Below are positions 22,315 to 33,353 of a stretch of DNA of 64,000 nucleotides, one piece after another. Both the position numbers and the translations under genes were made by a program. The stretch spans positions 62,001 through 126,000 of the forward strand of contig NADL03000681.1 in NCBI GenBank assembly GCA_002205965.3. The letters are read 5' to 3'. This stretch comes from Kappaphycus alvarezii (taxonomy: Eukaryota; Rhodophyta; Florideophyceae; Gigartinales; Solieriaceae). The first letter of the stretch is position 1. Each line of letters starts with the position of its first letter. The notes under the pieces are model-generated. The model was not told where the DNA came from. It was given only the letters and a program-made list of their open reading frames with translations, and did not search any database.

Positions 22315-22730
22315 CAGTTACAGCAAATAGTTTCTATCGTGTCCACTGCAGTCCGACTGGAGGGCTAGGAACTAACCGGATGGTACACGTGGGTCGTGCA
22401 GAGGCGTGAGTGAGCAGATAGCCATGGCGATAGACGACCAGAGGATGCAACTAAGGCGCTGATACAAATGCCGGCGTATCACGCCTGCAGTCGTGCTATA
22501 CTTTCGCGCTATTTGCGGGATTAACTCCTCGAGCAATACGATAGCTTGGGGTGCAGGCACACCGAGAGACTCAAAAACAGTTTGTTGAAAAGTGAAGTTT
22601 GGTGCACTGGTCGGGATTTCGGACGGTGGAGGGAGGCGGCGCGACAGCTTGCGTTCCAGATGCTGTAACTTGTCCCGGTGTGCCAATGCGACAGCACCGA
22701 CAGCGGCCGAAGTGGCTTAAGTGCGGAATG
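22315..22730 (-). pseudogene. Non-LTR retroelement 3' fragment, minus strand
   Basis: The minus frame gives HRDKLQHLERKLSRRLPPPS, NFTFQQTVFESLGVPAPQAI and LLEELIPQIARKYSTTAGVI, matching the last 100 residues of the family (DKVTTLERNIARRLP, FDSLGAPSAGTIAFIEELVP). A version of the element's 3' tail (TAACCGGATG on the plus strand near 22373) lies beyond it. Only the C-terminal end is present. Its 3' end faces the prenyltransferase gene. Confidence 0.75.
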
Positions 22731-22770
22731 CGGCTTCGCATACCAGATGCTTAAGATACAGTACACTCCC

Positions 22771-24395
22771 CGAAAAATAATAGGACCAACAACGAAAGGC
22801 TTGTGTCTTTGTGAAGCACCTGCAACTCGCTAGCGTCTATACCACCATACACTGTCCTCATGTGAGGCACACTTTGTCCTTACATTTTGGAACGGTAAGT
22901 GTTTTGGAATCCCGAAATTTTTACTGCTACAAAGGTTTTTTTTGTTAAGTTACAGTACAGTAATTCTTACTGTACATGCTCCCTCGTTTCTAAAACCCCC
23001 CACGATAATACGAACTATATTTCCTTCCAAAATGAAGCCGTAGCTTAACGATAGCTGATCTGGATTCCAGTCCTGTTCTGGATCCGCTTGGGCCAGGCTG
23101 GCTACGTGGCACTGCAAGCGTATCGCGGTTCTAATTGGCCACTGGATAGTGTTCGAAAAGAATTTTAAAAAATAAGTATTGTTAGTATTTGCCGGCTTAC
23201 ACGTGGCTTTAAACAACGCGGAAATAGAACAAATATATATTTTTCACTATCGAATAGCAAATAGACTTACTTCTTAAATTCCCCGAAAAACGGTAAATCC
23301 GGATTGTCGCGAAAATTCAAGGGTTAGAGTAGAAAAAGCAGACGGGCGGCGTTAGCGGCGAGTCTGAAAAAATGTTAGACGTTTTTTGGCTAGTGTAGAA
23401 CAGTGGGGTAAGTTGAGAATAAAATCGTTGATGGTGGGTTTTACTTAAGTGCCCAAGGCGGCTAAGCCTTTTATAGACAGTAGATGCCGCTGACTATCTC
23501 TAGCACATCTACTATCTAATTACTAGATTCCCTAGCGGATAGTCCTGCGGACGGCCCTAGTGACCCTTACACCACAACAGTCCTAGCAGGCTTCGCTGAC
23601 AGTAAAATTGAATAGAGAAAATATAGACTACGTAGGATAAAAATAGGAGTAAGGGCAAAAAAAACTACACTATAGGACTGTAAATAGAACATAAATAAAG
23701 TATATTTATCCTGTATTTCGACAGTTTTCACAGCTTCTTGCGAAGAGCGGAAGCTGGTGAGGGAAAACTGCTCTAGCCTTCCCCGAGGTCAATAATCTTG
23801 AAAAGTTTGTTTTGATCGGCCATCTACACTCATGAACTAATGCACAGGGACAAGGAATGCGCTGAGATAAAAAATATTGTGTTGAAAAAAGTGCTAAAAG
23901 TACTCCTCATATGATGACAACGGTCCAATAGACACTAGAGAAAACGTACTGGGTTTACAGTGCGGAAGTACAGCACTGTACAGTAGAGTAGAAAATTGGT
24001 AGTCAGATAATAAAAATGAAACCTTCTGTAACGACTAGATACAGTACTAGAGAGATTACGCAGAACGAAATTAGTATCTTTTTTCAGAAATAAATAACAC
24101 AAAGATACGGTTTAAGTGTTCCCCAATTTACGCCGGACGTTTTTTGTGCATGTATTGGGAGTATGAGCGCACAAAATATCGCCTCCCACTGTAGTCAAGT
24201 CCGACGTAGTTTCGGATATTGGCCAATTTATATATCTCTCCCTCATTCTTTGTGTCCAACTTTCCGACCGTACTCCCCCGACATGCGATCATGCCTCTTG
24301 CAGATTTCAAGCTGGGCAAGCGGCAGGAGTGTAGGGATAAATAAGTATTGACGGCACAAAGCGCTATATTGGCTGGTGAAGAAGACCTCTCGCTT
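22771..24395. other. No gene supported; one Tc1-end-like scrap
   Basis: CCCCGAAAAATAATAGGACCAA-type sequence at about 22770-22795 resembles the outer ends of the Tc1/mariner relic at 26.9-28.2 kb. The rest is AT-rich with short frames and no motif. Confidence 0.35.
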
Positions 24396-24399
24396 TCGT

Positions 24400-25400
24400 G
24401 TCTGAAACATACCGTCAAGGTTCAAAAGGACATCGATATTTTGCGCAGCCGCTCCCGCCGCATATCTACGATCACTTTCAATTTGAACACGCTAACGGAA
24501 GGGGAAAGCATGACGGTATGCAGGTTTGCAAGAGCGCAAATCGGGGTGCTGGAAGGAATATTCACGACGCGCAATCGCTATTTTTGTGACCCCGTTACTG
24601 CTTGCTGTATTTTTTGCGAATACTTTCGTCCCTTATTCATCTAGTGCAAGGAATCACTTGGTATGCAACCTTCAAGATTGAGTGAGGTATTTTGGGAGAA
24701 CATGGAGGTATTTATGGAGGCCGAAGGGTATTTTCTCACCCTTAATCCGCAGTTGAAGCGATCCAGAGCATCGATCTAGGCAAAGGCAATGGAGTAGAAT
24801 GTATTTCCACTGGATCGCTGTGTTGGGTAAATTGACTGTACTAAGATCCGAAAGACGAGGCCAGGAGGACACGTAAGTTTGTAGCGAAGCTGCTATTCAG
24901 AACATAAGCGTATGCACTGCCTCCTATATCAGACAATTGTGGCTCCGGAGAGCCTTATATTTATACTTCATGGACAGCGGGAAGGCCAAGGACATGATCT
25001 CACGAATTTTTTTAAAGAGACGGATATGGAGGAGAAGCTATCGGCAGTCCTTATAATTGATTTTGTGTAATAATACGTATGCGGAGATTCCGTTCACATC
25101 ATGAGGCCGTGCATGATAAGGCCTTTCGACCGAATGAGCGCCACCACTGGTCAGAAGGCTTTCACCATTGCGACAAGCCAGCTTCGTGCCATGGTTGAAT
25201 GGAGCTATAAAGCTTTGAAGCAACAATGGTCTTGGAAAGATTTTTCTCTCGGATTGAAGATGGCACCTTTTGCGCTTCTTTATTAGACTTCTGCCCTTTT
25301 GCGAAACTTTAAGACATGCATAGATAAGGGCATGCAGACGTCCTGCTACTTCCAGTGCACATCGCCCTCCCTTCAGCAATACATTGAGTCCGAGTAAACG
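24400..25400 (+). pseudogene. PIF/Harbinger-like transposase relic
   Basis: The clearest part is 25125-25395: RMSATTGQKAFTIATSQLRA, then MVEWSYKALKQQWSWKDF, LKMAPFALLY, a stop, and ALLRNFKTCIDKG with PSLQQYI. This follows the C-terminal third of Harbinger-type transposases, where R-x-x-V-E-W-x-F/Y-K and a late N-F-K/R helix are conserved. Upstream, 24400-25060 is broken by stops and only loosely suggests the earlier part. A partner ORF faces it at 25619-26535. Confidence 0.5.
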
Positions 25401-25618
25401 AGAAAGTTGGAGTTTTTTCTACTCTAGTCAAGTCACGAAATGGACGTAAACCATTCCGGTGCGCACCTGATATGCTCATAGAGCTATTATCGTTTGTACT
25501 CCATTGTGAGGGCGCTAGGCCAGCTTAGCAAGCATTTTGTCTATTATTTCTAGGATTTTAGCCCTTTATTTCCTAGCCTCCCTTCGCTCCTCTTTATCCA
25601 TTTCCACTCGAGCTTCGT

Positions 25619-26535
25619 CTATCGCCAATCTCCCCTCAACGTGTTCGTCCACCTTTGCTGCACGCCCGCGCTTGAAGTCTCAGTGATGGAATCGTTCACA
25701 CATTGATTCACGTAAGAGTAGCCACTCTTTCCCGCTCCCTCGCTCTTCTCTCCCTTCGGCTTCATAGAACTACTACAATTATCATTTTCAACAATGGGAT
25801 TCTTGCACTTGCGCTCAACTGCGCTATGCCTAATCGAAATACCTGTCCGAACTAATTTCCTCTCTGCTTCCCCCATCTCCTCCCTATCTCTTCTCGCCAC
25901 TTCCTCAAACTCATCCAATTCCAGAATTAAACCGTCCATTAGCTGATTTTTCTCAGTTACCGTCTCCGCTATCCCAAATGAAGAAGCAGTGCGCTTCATG
26001 TCCTTGCGGCGAATCTCCACGAGATGATTGAAGCGGTCACATAAGGACTTAGCGCTTTGCTTCGCTTGGTACTTAACTACCATAGACGGCACTTCTGCTA
26101 TAAACACCTCCTTCACCTTGTCACAAAACCTAATTTTTTTGCCTATGACCAGCCTTGTGCGCATCGACTGCGCGAATAGCCTTTGCCAGGTATAAATCAA
26201 CGTTTCTGTTGTTAAACCTCTCTAGTTTGGTTTGGGGTCACTGTAGCAGCCCCATCCACCACAGCGATATCATCATCGTCGACGTTAACAACTTGCGCTC
26301 CATGTAGAACGTTCGTGGCGCCCAAGCTGCATGAACGATGTAACGCTGGTGTCTATTTTGCTATAGAAGATTCCACTGACTTAATGACAATCGCAGTGGA
26401 GTTGTTCCCGATCGGAACGGACGGCAGGTTGGCGAGGAGGGGCAACGAAGGGAGTGTTACATTAGCTGAATGAGCTTGCGGAGTCGAAGAAGACGCATCG
26501 CGGGTAGCGGCACTCGCTGAGGCCAATGGATGCAT
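25619..26535 (-). pseudogene. Accessory (Myb/SANT-like) ORF of Harbinger-like element
   Basis: The 193-codon frame (26200-25619) has KQSAKSLCDRFNHLVEIRRKD, which suits the third helix and flank of a Myb/SANT-like domain, then SFGIAETVTEKNQLMDGLILE, then an acidic coiled coil (EFEEVARRDREEMGEAERKL). Upstream in another frame (26535-26353) a Ser/Pro/Ala-rich segment ends SVPIGNNSTAIVIKSVESSIAK. The order, a disordered N-terminus, a DNA-binding helix and a coiled coil, is known for the second protein of Harbinger-type elements, and the gene is convergent with the transposase relic. The frames are out of register, so it is probably dead. Confidence 0.5.
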
Positions 26536-26589
26536 CCTATTAAAGCTTCCGTGGCTCTGGGATTAAGGTAAGAACTGGATTGCGGGTGC

Positions 26590-26740
26590 GCCTGGGAGTG
26601 AGGGCTGGGGTGGGGTGAAAGTGCGCGTGGGGGCGGTACGCGTGCTTGTGCAGCTGGGGGGTTGTGGGTGCGGATGCGGGTGCGGATGCGGAGGGGGCGG
26701 GAGTGGGGGTGGGAGTGGGGGCTTGTAAGTTGAGGTCGAT
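26590..26740. repeat. G-rich degenerate hexamer repeat
   Basis: Runs of GGGTGCGGATGC and GGGAGTGGGGGT type units, read on the minus strand as a Pro/His repeat (PHPHPHPHP). The plus strand carries many G-runs and could form G-quadruplexes. Confidence 0.6.
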
Positions 26741-26939
26741 TTATGATGACCCATCTTGGTTTTGGCGGGAATATGATACGGAATGGAAAACGTATCTTCT
26801 GCCAGTTTCACGAAGTTCTCAACTTCTCTCCAGTTGAATTCCGTAAGTTTTCTCTACGTCTCGTATGTGTCTACGAAAAGATTTTAAAAAGCGTACTGCG
26901 TGGTCCCTCAACTGAATGCATTAAACTTTTCCTTTAAAA

Positions 26940-28165
26940 TACCGAAATAGGACTGTTTTTTTCTAACCAAACAAAATTAAGACAAAGAACTTTTTTTAAT
27001 ATTTCTATCAAATAAAATCTAGTAATGAGTACAATTCACCCTTTTTCTCAATCACCTCAATGCATATTTCTGGAAGAGACTTAAAAGATTCTTAACAAAG
27101 CTCCTTCTGATTTGATGCCAAGTGTCATTAATGCACTCCTCCAACTCCTCGATGGATGCAAATTGCCTTTGCTAATGATAGACCTGGCGGGAAAGTATGT
27201 CCCACATGCTTTCAATTGGATTTAAATCAGGTGATTTAGCAGACCAGGGCAATACATACACAGAATTGCCTTCCAATCAGTCTTTTTTGTAATCTCTCCT
27301 GTGTATTGCCGCATTGTCCTGCTGTAGAATAAAGGTATGTCCTACGTCTTCTTCAGCAGAAAGGTAGAAGTCCCTCTTTTAAAACCCTACAGTGCACCTT
27401 AGAATCTATTTTTTCTGAAATAAAAACAATATTAGAGACACCATAAGATAATTAGCAGCCCGTACCATAACTAATTTTCCACCTTGCCGACGATATGATA
27501 AATATTGCATCTCTTTCCTGAAATCGTGCCCGTAATGCGCGAAACCGTCAGGACTCTCTAAATTGAAATTTTCGTCCGTAAAAGTAACGTCCTTCCAATC
27601 AGATAAGCTCCAGGTCACGTGTTCTCCAGCCAAATAATACCTGGCTTTCTAGTGTACAACCGTCATTAACATAACTGGTTCCTTCTTTTTGTACACTATG
27701 TGATCGATAGAGCATTGCAATTGCTGAATGGATAGCATACGGATACCGATAATTGAAGGGTATTTTTTAGCTCCCTTGCACTGTATTTACCAGTCGAAGC
27801 TTGACGAAATAAAGATCGAAGCTGAGTATTGGATATTTCCCTCGGTCTCCCAAGTTTTTTCTTTGATTTTGTAGCTCTTGAGATGCAATAAAGTTATGAA
27901 CTGCGGTTTCAGACTTGTCGATGAATTCAGCGATCTTTCGTTCAGGAGTCATCTGGTCGAATAGGGCCAAAATTGCACCCTTTTGTTGGTCAGTAAGGCC
28001 GACTGATCTGCCCATCTTTGTTGCTTAATGTTGAATAAAACTTGTTGGGTAGTCAAGGGGGTCATTCTTTTTATTTACTATAGAAATTTGATCATGCCTT
28101 TTATATTCTTTATAAAGCTATGTATTCGAAGAAATTTTGGTCCTATTTTTTCGTGCAAAAAAAGG
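26940..28165 (-). mobile_element. Tc1/mariner element, decayed
   Basis: Minus-strand transposase pieces in order: MGRSVGLTDQQKGAILALFD with KIAEFIDKSETAVHNFI (28015-27870), the helix-turn-helix DNA-binding part; DVTFTDENFNLESPDGFAHY (first acid, about 27580-27520) with GGKLVMV; FILQQDNAAIHRRDY (second acid, about 27340-27295); LPWSAKSPDLNPIESMWDIL (third acid, about 27255-27196). The tail follows to about 27060. Stops and shifts separate the pieces. Possible terminal inverted repeats of CGAAA..TAGGAC type lie near 26943-26958 and 28137-28157; their exact ends are uncertain. Confidence 0.8.
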
Positions 28166-28424
28166 TTGACCAAGTAAAAATGGTAACGATGTGGCTTAGC
28201 CTGTCGAAAAGTTGCCGTAGATGGGACTATTAGCACATCTATTTCTAGTACTAAAATTCCTTGTCCTCCCTTGTTTTTTGTTTGCAGCTCCTAAGTGTGC
28301 AGCTGAGTTTTGGGTGTTTTTCCTAATATTTTTCGGGAAGTGTACTGTAATTTTCTGTACTACACTTATTTGCAGCAAAGGTTCAAGTCAGAGCACCCCT
28401 GCAGTACTGCTATAGTGGCCAAAG

Positions 28425-28640
28425 GTAACTGGTGTTAGGATCTCCAAATATTCATGGTGAATTTTACTATTTATGTTTTGGCGCGCTACTGTATTGTAGC
28501 GGAAATGTGCCCCTAGGGCCACCTTTGAGGTCTATGTGAACGCCTGTACCTCCGTGGTCCTGGACCACAGAGGATATCAGATTGTTAGGAGACAACTTGG
28601 TCAATCGCTTGTCACTGACTCTACGAAGTTGCCGTAATAT
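28425..28640 (+). repeat. 5' LTR of Copia-like element
   Basis: Shares with 32603-32820 the blocks TATGTTTTGGCGCGCTAC, GAGGTCTATGTGAACGCCTG, TCCTGGACCACAGAGGA, ACAACTTGGTCAA and GACTCTACGAAGT in the same order and spacing. The likely start is TGTTAGGAT at 28433, though GGTAAC just before it is shared too. Confidence 0.8.
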
Positions 28641-28696
28641 AAAATCGATTCTATCGTATTTTTGAGAGAAGTGTCAACGCATTCGGCAAAAATAAA

Positions 28697-29305
28697 TTGT
28701 CACCGTTGCGTGAGCCTCTGCAGTTCTACATTGAGCGGAAAAGTCTGGTCTCCGTCGACACCAGCCAAGGACCTGCCCAAAATTCTCAGTTACTTTATCG
28801 ACGATACGGCAAACCACCGAAGCCAAAGAGCCGACATCAGCTTCCGATGAACCCCCCGAAACTATCGACCCCTTCGCAAACACACCGAAAGGATCCTCTA
28901 GACCGCAACAGCAAGCGTATGCTCTGCCATGTTTGCAACTCTGACGAGCACCTTTCCAGCTTTCATCGCACGCGTGACATTCCCCAGTATGTCCGTGACA
29001 ATTTCGCTCGAGGCACATCTGCTTTCCATATCGGCCACTACCTGATGACAACAATCGACCGCCTATCCGAAAACGCCACTAAGCACCAAGAAATGTCAGA
29101 TTTCGACAGCGACCATGATGCACCTGATATCAACTACGCATATGGCGAAAACGCAGACTTCGACGAGTTTGATCGCCCCAACGATGCCATTTTGGAGTCC
29201 GAGACCCCCTATCCTGATACTATCCGTGCCTTTGACGAAATAGACAAGACAATAGCGATCAACCATATTTCAGCCTCTCTATCCCCAACTCCCAAGCTCC
29301 ACTAA
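28697..29305 (+). pseudogene. Gag-like fragment with zinc-knuckle remnant
   Basis: The 202-codon frame holds MLCHVCNSDEHLSSFHRTRD, a degenerate CxxC...H knuckle as in Copia nucleocapsids, then an acidic part (DFDSDHDAPDINYAYGENADF). It begins shortly after the 5' LTR, where gag is expected. The first part (PKSRHQLPMNPPKL) may be its decayed linker. Confidence 0.5.
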
Positions 29306-29329
29306 GAGGAGAAAACCGAGGCATATTTT

Positions 29330-30060
29330 CTTAGGGCGTCGCCTTGCTGCGTCTCATCGACGTCGCCCCTCTCTCCGTTTTCGTGCACACCACACCTCAC
29401 GTCCCAGACGCTCTTCCGCCAGCTTCAAACCCTCTTGGCCAATTTTCAACATTAACTTCTCTTCCCGCCAATTGAGGACCAACCTCCGGGAAACCCTTCG
29501 TTTTTTCATTGACATTGGGGCACCAAAATCTGTTATAGGTCTGAATGAAGCACGCCGGATATTCAACGCGCTCAAACACCGACCGCTCGAGTTGCGCAAG
29601 AGTCGCAGACGTTTCAACCGTTTCCGCTTCGAAGTCGCAGTCTTCGACTCTCTTTGTATCGTTGAGATCCCGCTTGCCAAACCCCTTGGCATAACAACTG
29701 ATTTCATTACCCTTGAAGTTGTTGCTGACGATGTACCCGCACTACTCGGTTTGGAAGACCTCGACCACACCTCGGCTGAGGAACTGGCCACGCTGCATCC
29801 GCGATCCTCACTTCCAGTCAAGCTCCACACTGACAACAAGAGCTTGTTCGATATAATCTCCACCCGCACGTCAGGAAAACGAGTCATGCTCGACGCTGCT
29901 GCCCGTGAAGGATTCAAAAAATTTGAAATCTCCGACATCGGTCTCGTGCGAACTGCCCACAATCTCGCAGGCGGCCTTACGAAAGCTATGCATCAAGCTG
30001 CTATCCACAAATTTTTAACCTCTGGCACAATACATCCCAAAGTTGAGCGCTTCGGGACCG
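29330..30060 (+). pseudogene. Copia protease joined to RNase H by an internal deletion
   Basis: One open frame from 29472 reads FFIDIGAPKSVIG (retropepsin D-T-G-A site with Ile for Thr), VADDVPALLGLEDLDH (the hydrophobic flap-to-end part), and then directly PVKLHTDNKSLFDIIS, KRVMLDAAAREGF, IGLVRTAHNLAGGLTKAMH. The last three are the catalytic Asp, helix and C-terminal part of Copia-type RNase H. Integrase and reverse transcriptase, normally over 2 kb between them, are missing while the frame stays open. The changed protease site would abolish activity. Confidence 0.7.
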
Positions 30061-30079
30061 AACTGCTAATACGAAGCCC

Positions 30080-30630
30080 CTTTCCTTGTCCCGGGAACGA
30101 ATATCCGCCCTGTGGACATTCTCATACAACCTCCCCCTCTGCCTACTGGCCAGCAGGTCCGCCCCATAGCCTGCGACCTAACCGTTGTCTCGTCGTTCAA
30201 ACAAGGCGTGCGCACGAGGGCCACACAAATGGCCGACGGCGCCGCCGACATTTCCCACAGAGACAAAGTCAAAGCCTTGGAGCGCAAACTGGTACGCAGA
30301 ATCCCGCTCCCTTCGCAAAAAACCCTCCAGAAACCGAACTTCAAGTTCCCTTCCCTGTCTTTCGACTCCTTGGGTGCCCCCTCCCCCGCCTCTATTCAGT
30401 TCCTCTAATACTTCATCCCACGCATCGCAGAGATGTTCAACAAAACCACAGGAGTGATCCGCAGACGTATTTATCAGCGCATAAGTTGCACACTGTGGTC
30501 TTCTGTTGCAATGGCGATTCTATCGCAAGCCTCACTGCACGTGCCTGACGTGGAACATCCGGTTAGTTTTTAGCCGTATAGTCAGTCCTGCAGTGTACAC
30601 GATAGATACCCAGTGAAGTAAAGTTCCTTC
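30080..30630 (+). pseudogene. Non-LTR retroelement 3' fragment
   Basis: The frame 30112-30408 gives MDILIQPPPLPTG, RPIACDLTVVSSFKQGVRTRA and HRDKVKALERKLVRRIPLPS to FDSLGAPSPASIQFL, the endonuclease end of the family seen at 18-19 kb. A related 3' tail (ACATCCGGTTAG at about 30558) follows. Its 5' junction lies in the Copia RNase H tail near 30060-30085. Confidence 0.75.
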
Positions 30631-30639
30631 TTTTATCAC

Positions 30640-31135
30640 AGCTCATGTCTGACCTAATTTTGCATTTCAGTACTGTGCACAGAAAACTGGCGAGTTCCTA
30701 CGGCAGACCGGAAAACATTGCATTATTGCGCACATGTGGTCCCGAGTTCAGTTCCAAGACCTTATTACGCGATCGTGCGACGGGGGGTGTTGACAGCACT
30801 GCACTGTACGACACTGTAATTACCTTACTGTATGCAAAGCCGCAGTGTCGTCCGACTCGTGCCGCCGTTCAGTACTAAAGCCTTGACTCTGTCGGCACTT
30901 CTTTGCCGACGGGGCAAAAAGTAATTGTCTAGTAAACCGTGCCCTGCACTTTACTGATATCCTTCGCCCCGCCTTTCTACCTCCAGACCATTCTAGCATC
31001 CCTTCATCTCTTCCTCCGCAACTGTACCAAGAACGTAGTTTACTGCAGAGAAATACGAGCACTTCCATGAGGGGGGTGTCTGAAGTCATTGAAGTGAACC
31101 TTTTTTGCACTTCTAGGCCAGAATCCAGTCTTTTC
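30640..31135. other. No gene supported
   Basis: Contains a weak TACTG-type cluster near 30795-30870. No motif-bearing frame. Confidence 0.4.
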
Positions 31136-31139
31136 TAGT

Positions 31140-31906
31140 CCTTAATAGTCATTACAAAGTCCTTCACTCATGAAGAACACCACTAAGCGCTTTTCACATA
31201 CTTCACAAAATTTCCCACCACCTCTGTGGTCAAAGAGTTCCAAACACTCTCAATGTATTCCATCAAGTCCTTTGGCCTCTAAAACTGCCTGTTGTTGGCT
31301 ATAACAGCCCTTGCTAGGATTTATCTCAATTTTTCAATGTGGTTCAAGTCATGAGAGAGTGCGGGCCATTCCATAACACAAATTCCTTCCATCTTAAACC
31401 AGTCCACAGTTTTCTTAGCTGAGTTTGCTGGTGCAATATCTCGCTGGAATTTACAATTCACACGCAAGTCTTCGTCGTTTCAATGTAGAAAATAAGTCTC
31501 CTTCAAATGAATATAACGATCTGCGTTTAAATTTCCCTTAACTTGAAACAAGCTTGTCTTTCCATGAGCACAAAATCCAGCCCAAACCATGATGGCATTT
31601 CCACGATGCTGCCATTAGATGTAATTAACTTTTCCTTTATTAGATCGTGCCAGTAGTACTAGAGGCCATCGGGGCCATCACAGTTAAAACATTTCTCGTC
31701 AGTGAACAGCACAGATCCCCAAAACTAAATCCCCTCTGAAGATATATTTTAGCCTGTTCCAGCCGAGCAAGTTTTTGTTGATCAATCAATTGTTTATTCC
31801 TTAAGAAACTTTGGTATCGCAGCTGCACAGAGTTGTTGGGGTATGCACTTGTACGACTTGCAGAAATCGGCCTTTTGCAACATGAGGAAGACATGTATAG
31901 CAGCAC
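31140..31906 (-). pseudogene. Second Tc1/mariner transposase relic
   Basis: Minus-strand pieces: RYQSFLRNKQLI with LARLEQAKIYLQRGFSFGD (31830-31730); in the next frame SVLFTDEKCFNCDGPDGL (first acid); a decayed FQRDIAPANSAKKT in place of the Q-D-N-A-x-x-H block; and MEGICVMEWPALSHDLNHIE (third-acid block, normally S-P-D-L-N-P-I-E). Stops and frame changes are many. The N-terminal helix-turn-helix is missing. It differs from the first Tc1 relic and belongs to another lineage. Confidence 0.65.
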
Positions 31907-31929
31907 TAGAGCCTCAGAGGATTCTGCGA

Positions 31930-32600
31930 TGATGTAGAGAACAAGAAGGCTCAGGATAAATACGCAGGAAGCCGGAGGTGGAATGCGAGGCCAGTTAACT
32001 TAGCGGGAAGTGGTGGAGAGTTCAAGAAGGGCAGTCCGCGTGAGGCTTCAATAAAGAAGTTGGATAGTTCAGTTCTACCAACAAAGCAAGTAAATGTAAC
32101 AAGACACATCAAATGCAAAAGAACGAAGGGACGGCGTCGAAGAGACGAAGCCCAGAGTTTTCGGATAAAACCCACAGTAGATATAAGCGACGGTGAACAG
32201 CGATGGAGACAAAACGCTGCTGGGGCTAGCACATTACAAATTCTACGCAGCATGGGAAATATAAAAGTAGAGACCGCAATTTTGGAAGCCTAAGCGGCCA
32301 GTGCTGCATTCAAGGAGATTTATGAGGCATGGAAGGATCGCCTGCAGGAGAAAAAAGAGGGGAAACCCTCACTGTTCATGCCCCCACCTCATTCTTCGCC
32401 ACAGCTGCAGCCGCTCTCATCGCCGGTTCAAGCGCGTCGGACGCGCCGCCGAATCTAAGCCGACTAAGTCGCCCTCAGGGGCCGTCTGAACCGCAGGGAC
32501 CCCGGACGGCCGAAGGAGTCGCTTGGGTCGCTGCCATCACTACCTTCATTTTCGCCAGCTTAAATCAAACAATAATCGAAAGGCACGTGTTAGGGTGGGG
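31930..32600. other. Inner 3' part of Copia-like element; no gene supported
   Basis: The frames 32060-32293 and 32329-32607 (+) are basic and Ala/Pro/Ser-rich without known motifs. GGGTGGGGCAGG just before the 3' LTR may be the polypurine tract. Confidence 0.4.
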
Positions 32601-32602
32601 CA

Positions 32603-32820
32603 GGTAACGAGTGTTGGGATGTGCAAATATTCGTGTTGAATTTTTATTTTTATGTTTTGGCGCGCTACGTTATTGTAGCTTACCTAGGGTCATCTTTGAG
32701 GTCTATGTGAACGCCTGTGCCTCCGTGATCCTGGACCACAGAGGAAATGAGATTGTGGACACACAACTTGGTCAAACGCTGTGGCTGACTCTACGAAGTA
32801 ACTGCAATAGTACTGCACAA
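32603..32820 (+). repeat. 3' LTR of Copia-like element
   Basis: Direct repeat of 28425-28640, see that entry. Likely start TGTTGGGAT at 32612. The divergence between the two LTRs is visible by eye (many substitutions and short gaps), so the insertion is not recent. Confidence 0.8.
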
Positions 32821-32962
32821 AGTGGGCCTGAATATCCAATTACAGTACATGCAGGGGGTCCGGGATGGACAGGACCTTACACAGCAGGATAAATAGACGG
32901 CCGAACGCGTTAGACTGGGTAAAGAGGAACCGTACGCCTTCTACAAAACATTAAGTAAAGAG

Positions 32963-33353
32963 GGGGAAATTTGGGGTGTTTCTAATCCATGAAAAATATG
33001 GTCAGCTGTTCCCTGAGGGGTGTCGTGATGTGGATAAAGGCTTACAATGTAAAGGATTGGCGGGAAGCCGCCAAAATGCTGAAAACTGGCTGGAGGCCGG
33101 CAAATAGGCACGCCGCATTGCACATCGCTGCCGCTGCGGCATGACGCCATGCCAGGACTTGTTTGACCTTTGCGGTCTCCCTTGCCGTCGTCACGATGTT
33201 GCGTGCGACGTCCGATAACAACACGTGGGCGTCCGGTTGCCATTCACCGGGGGTAGAGATAGGGACGGGCACCAGCCTACTTCTGGCGGAAGACGCGATA
33301 AAGGACTCGTATCCTCTGTGTTTCGCCGTTCTTGCTGCGTTAAGCGAGGCGAG
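32963..33353 (-). repeat. Dispersed 390-bp repeat, copy A (retroelement endonuclease-like end)
   Basis: Close relative of 45401-45798. On the minus strand it reads VPISTPGEWQPDAHVLLSDVARNI and KVKQVLAWRHAAAAAMCNAACLFAG. In copy B this is preceded by FFDVTFVNSPAPSN. D-V-T-F-V followed by P-I-S-T-x-G looks like the C-terminal endonuclease part of a second retroelement family; the assignment is tentative. A further 70-base partial unit follows at 33354-33424. Confidence 0.55.

Larger units (their letters stand above)
28425..32820 (+). mobile_element. Copia-like LTR retrotransposon with later insertions
   Basis: Two direct repeats of about 215 bases (28425-28640 and 32603-32820) flank gag-like, protease and RNase H remnants (28.7-30.06 kb). 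The stretch from 30.08 to 32.6 kb holds foreign pieces: a non-LTR retroelement tail and a Tc1/mariner relic. Integrase and reverse transcriptase are deleted. Exact LTR ends and target duplications could not be fixed by eye. Confidence 0.7.

Noticed and set aside
23035-23110. Possible tRNA-like stretch
   Set aside because: TAGCTTAACGATAG and a later GGATTCCAGTCC look a little like internal promoter boxes, but no cloverleaf pairs.
29354-29962. 202-codon minus-strand frame
   Set aside because: Shadow of the plus-strand Copia protease and RNase H remnant, which carries the real motifs.
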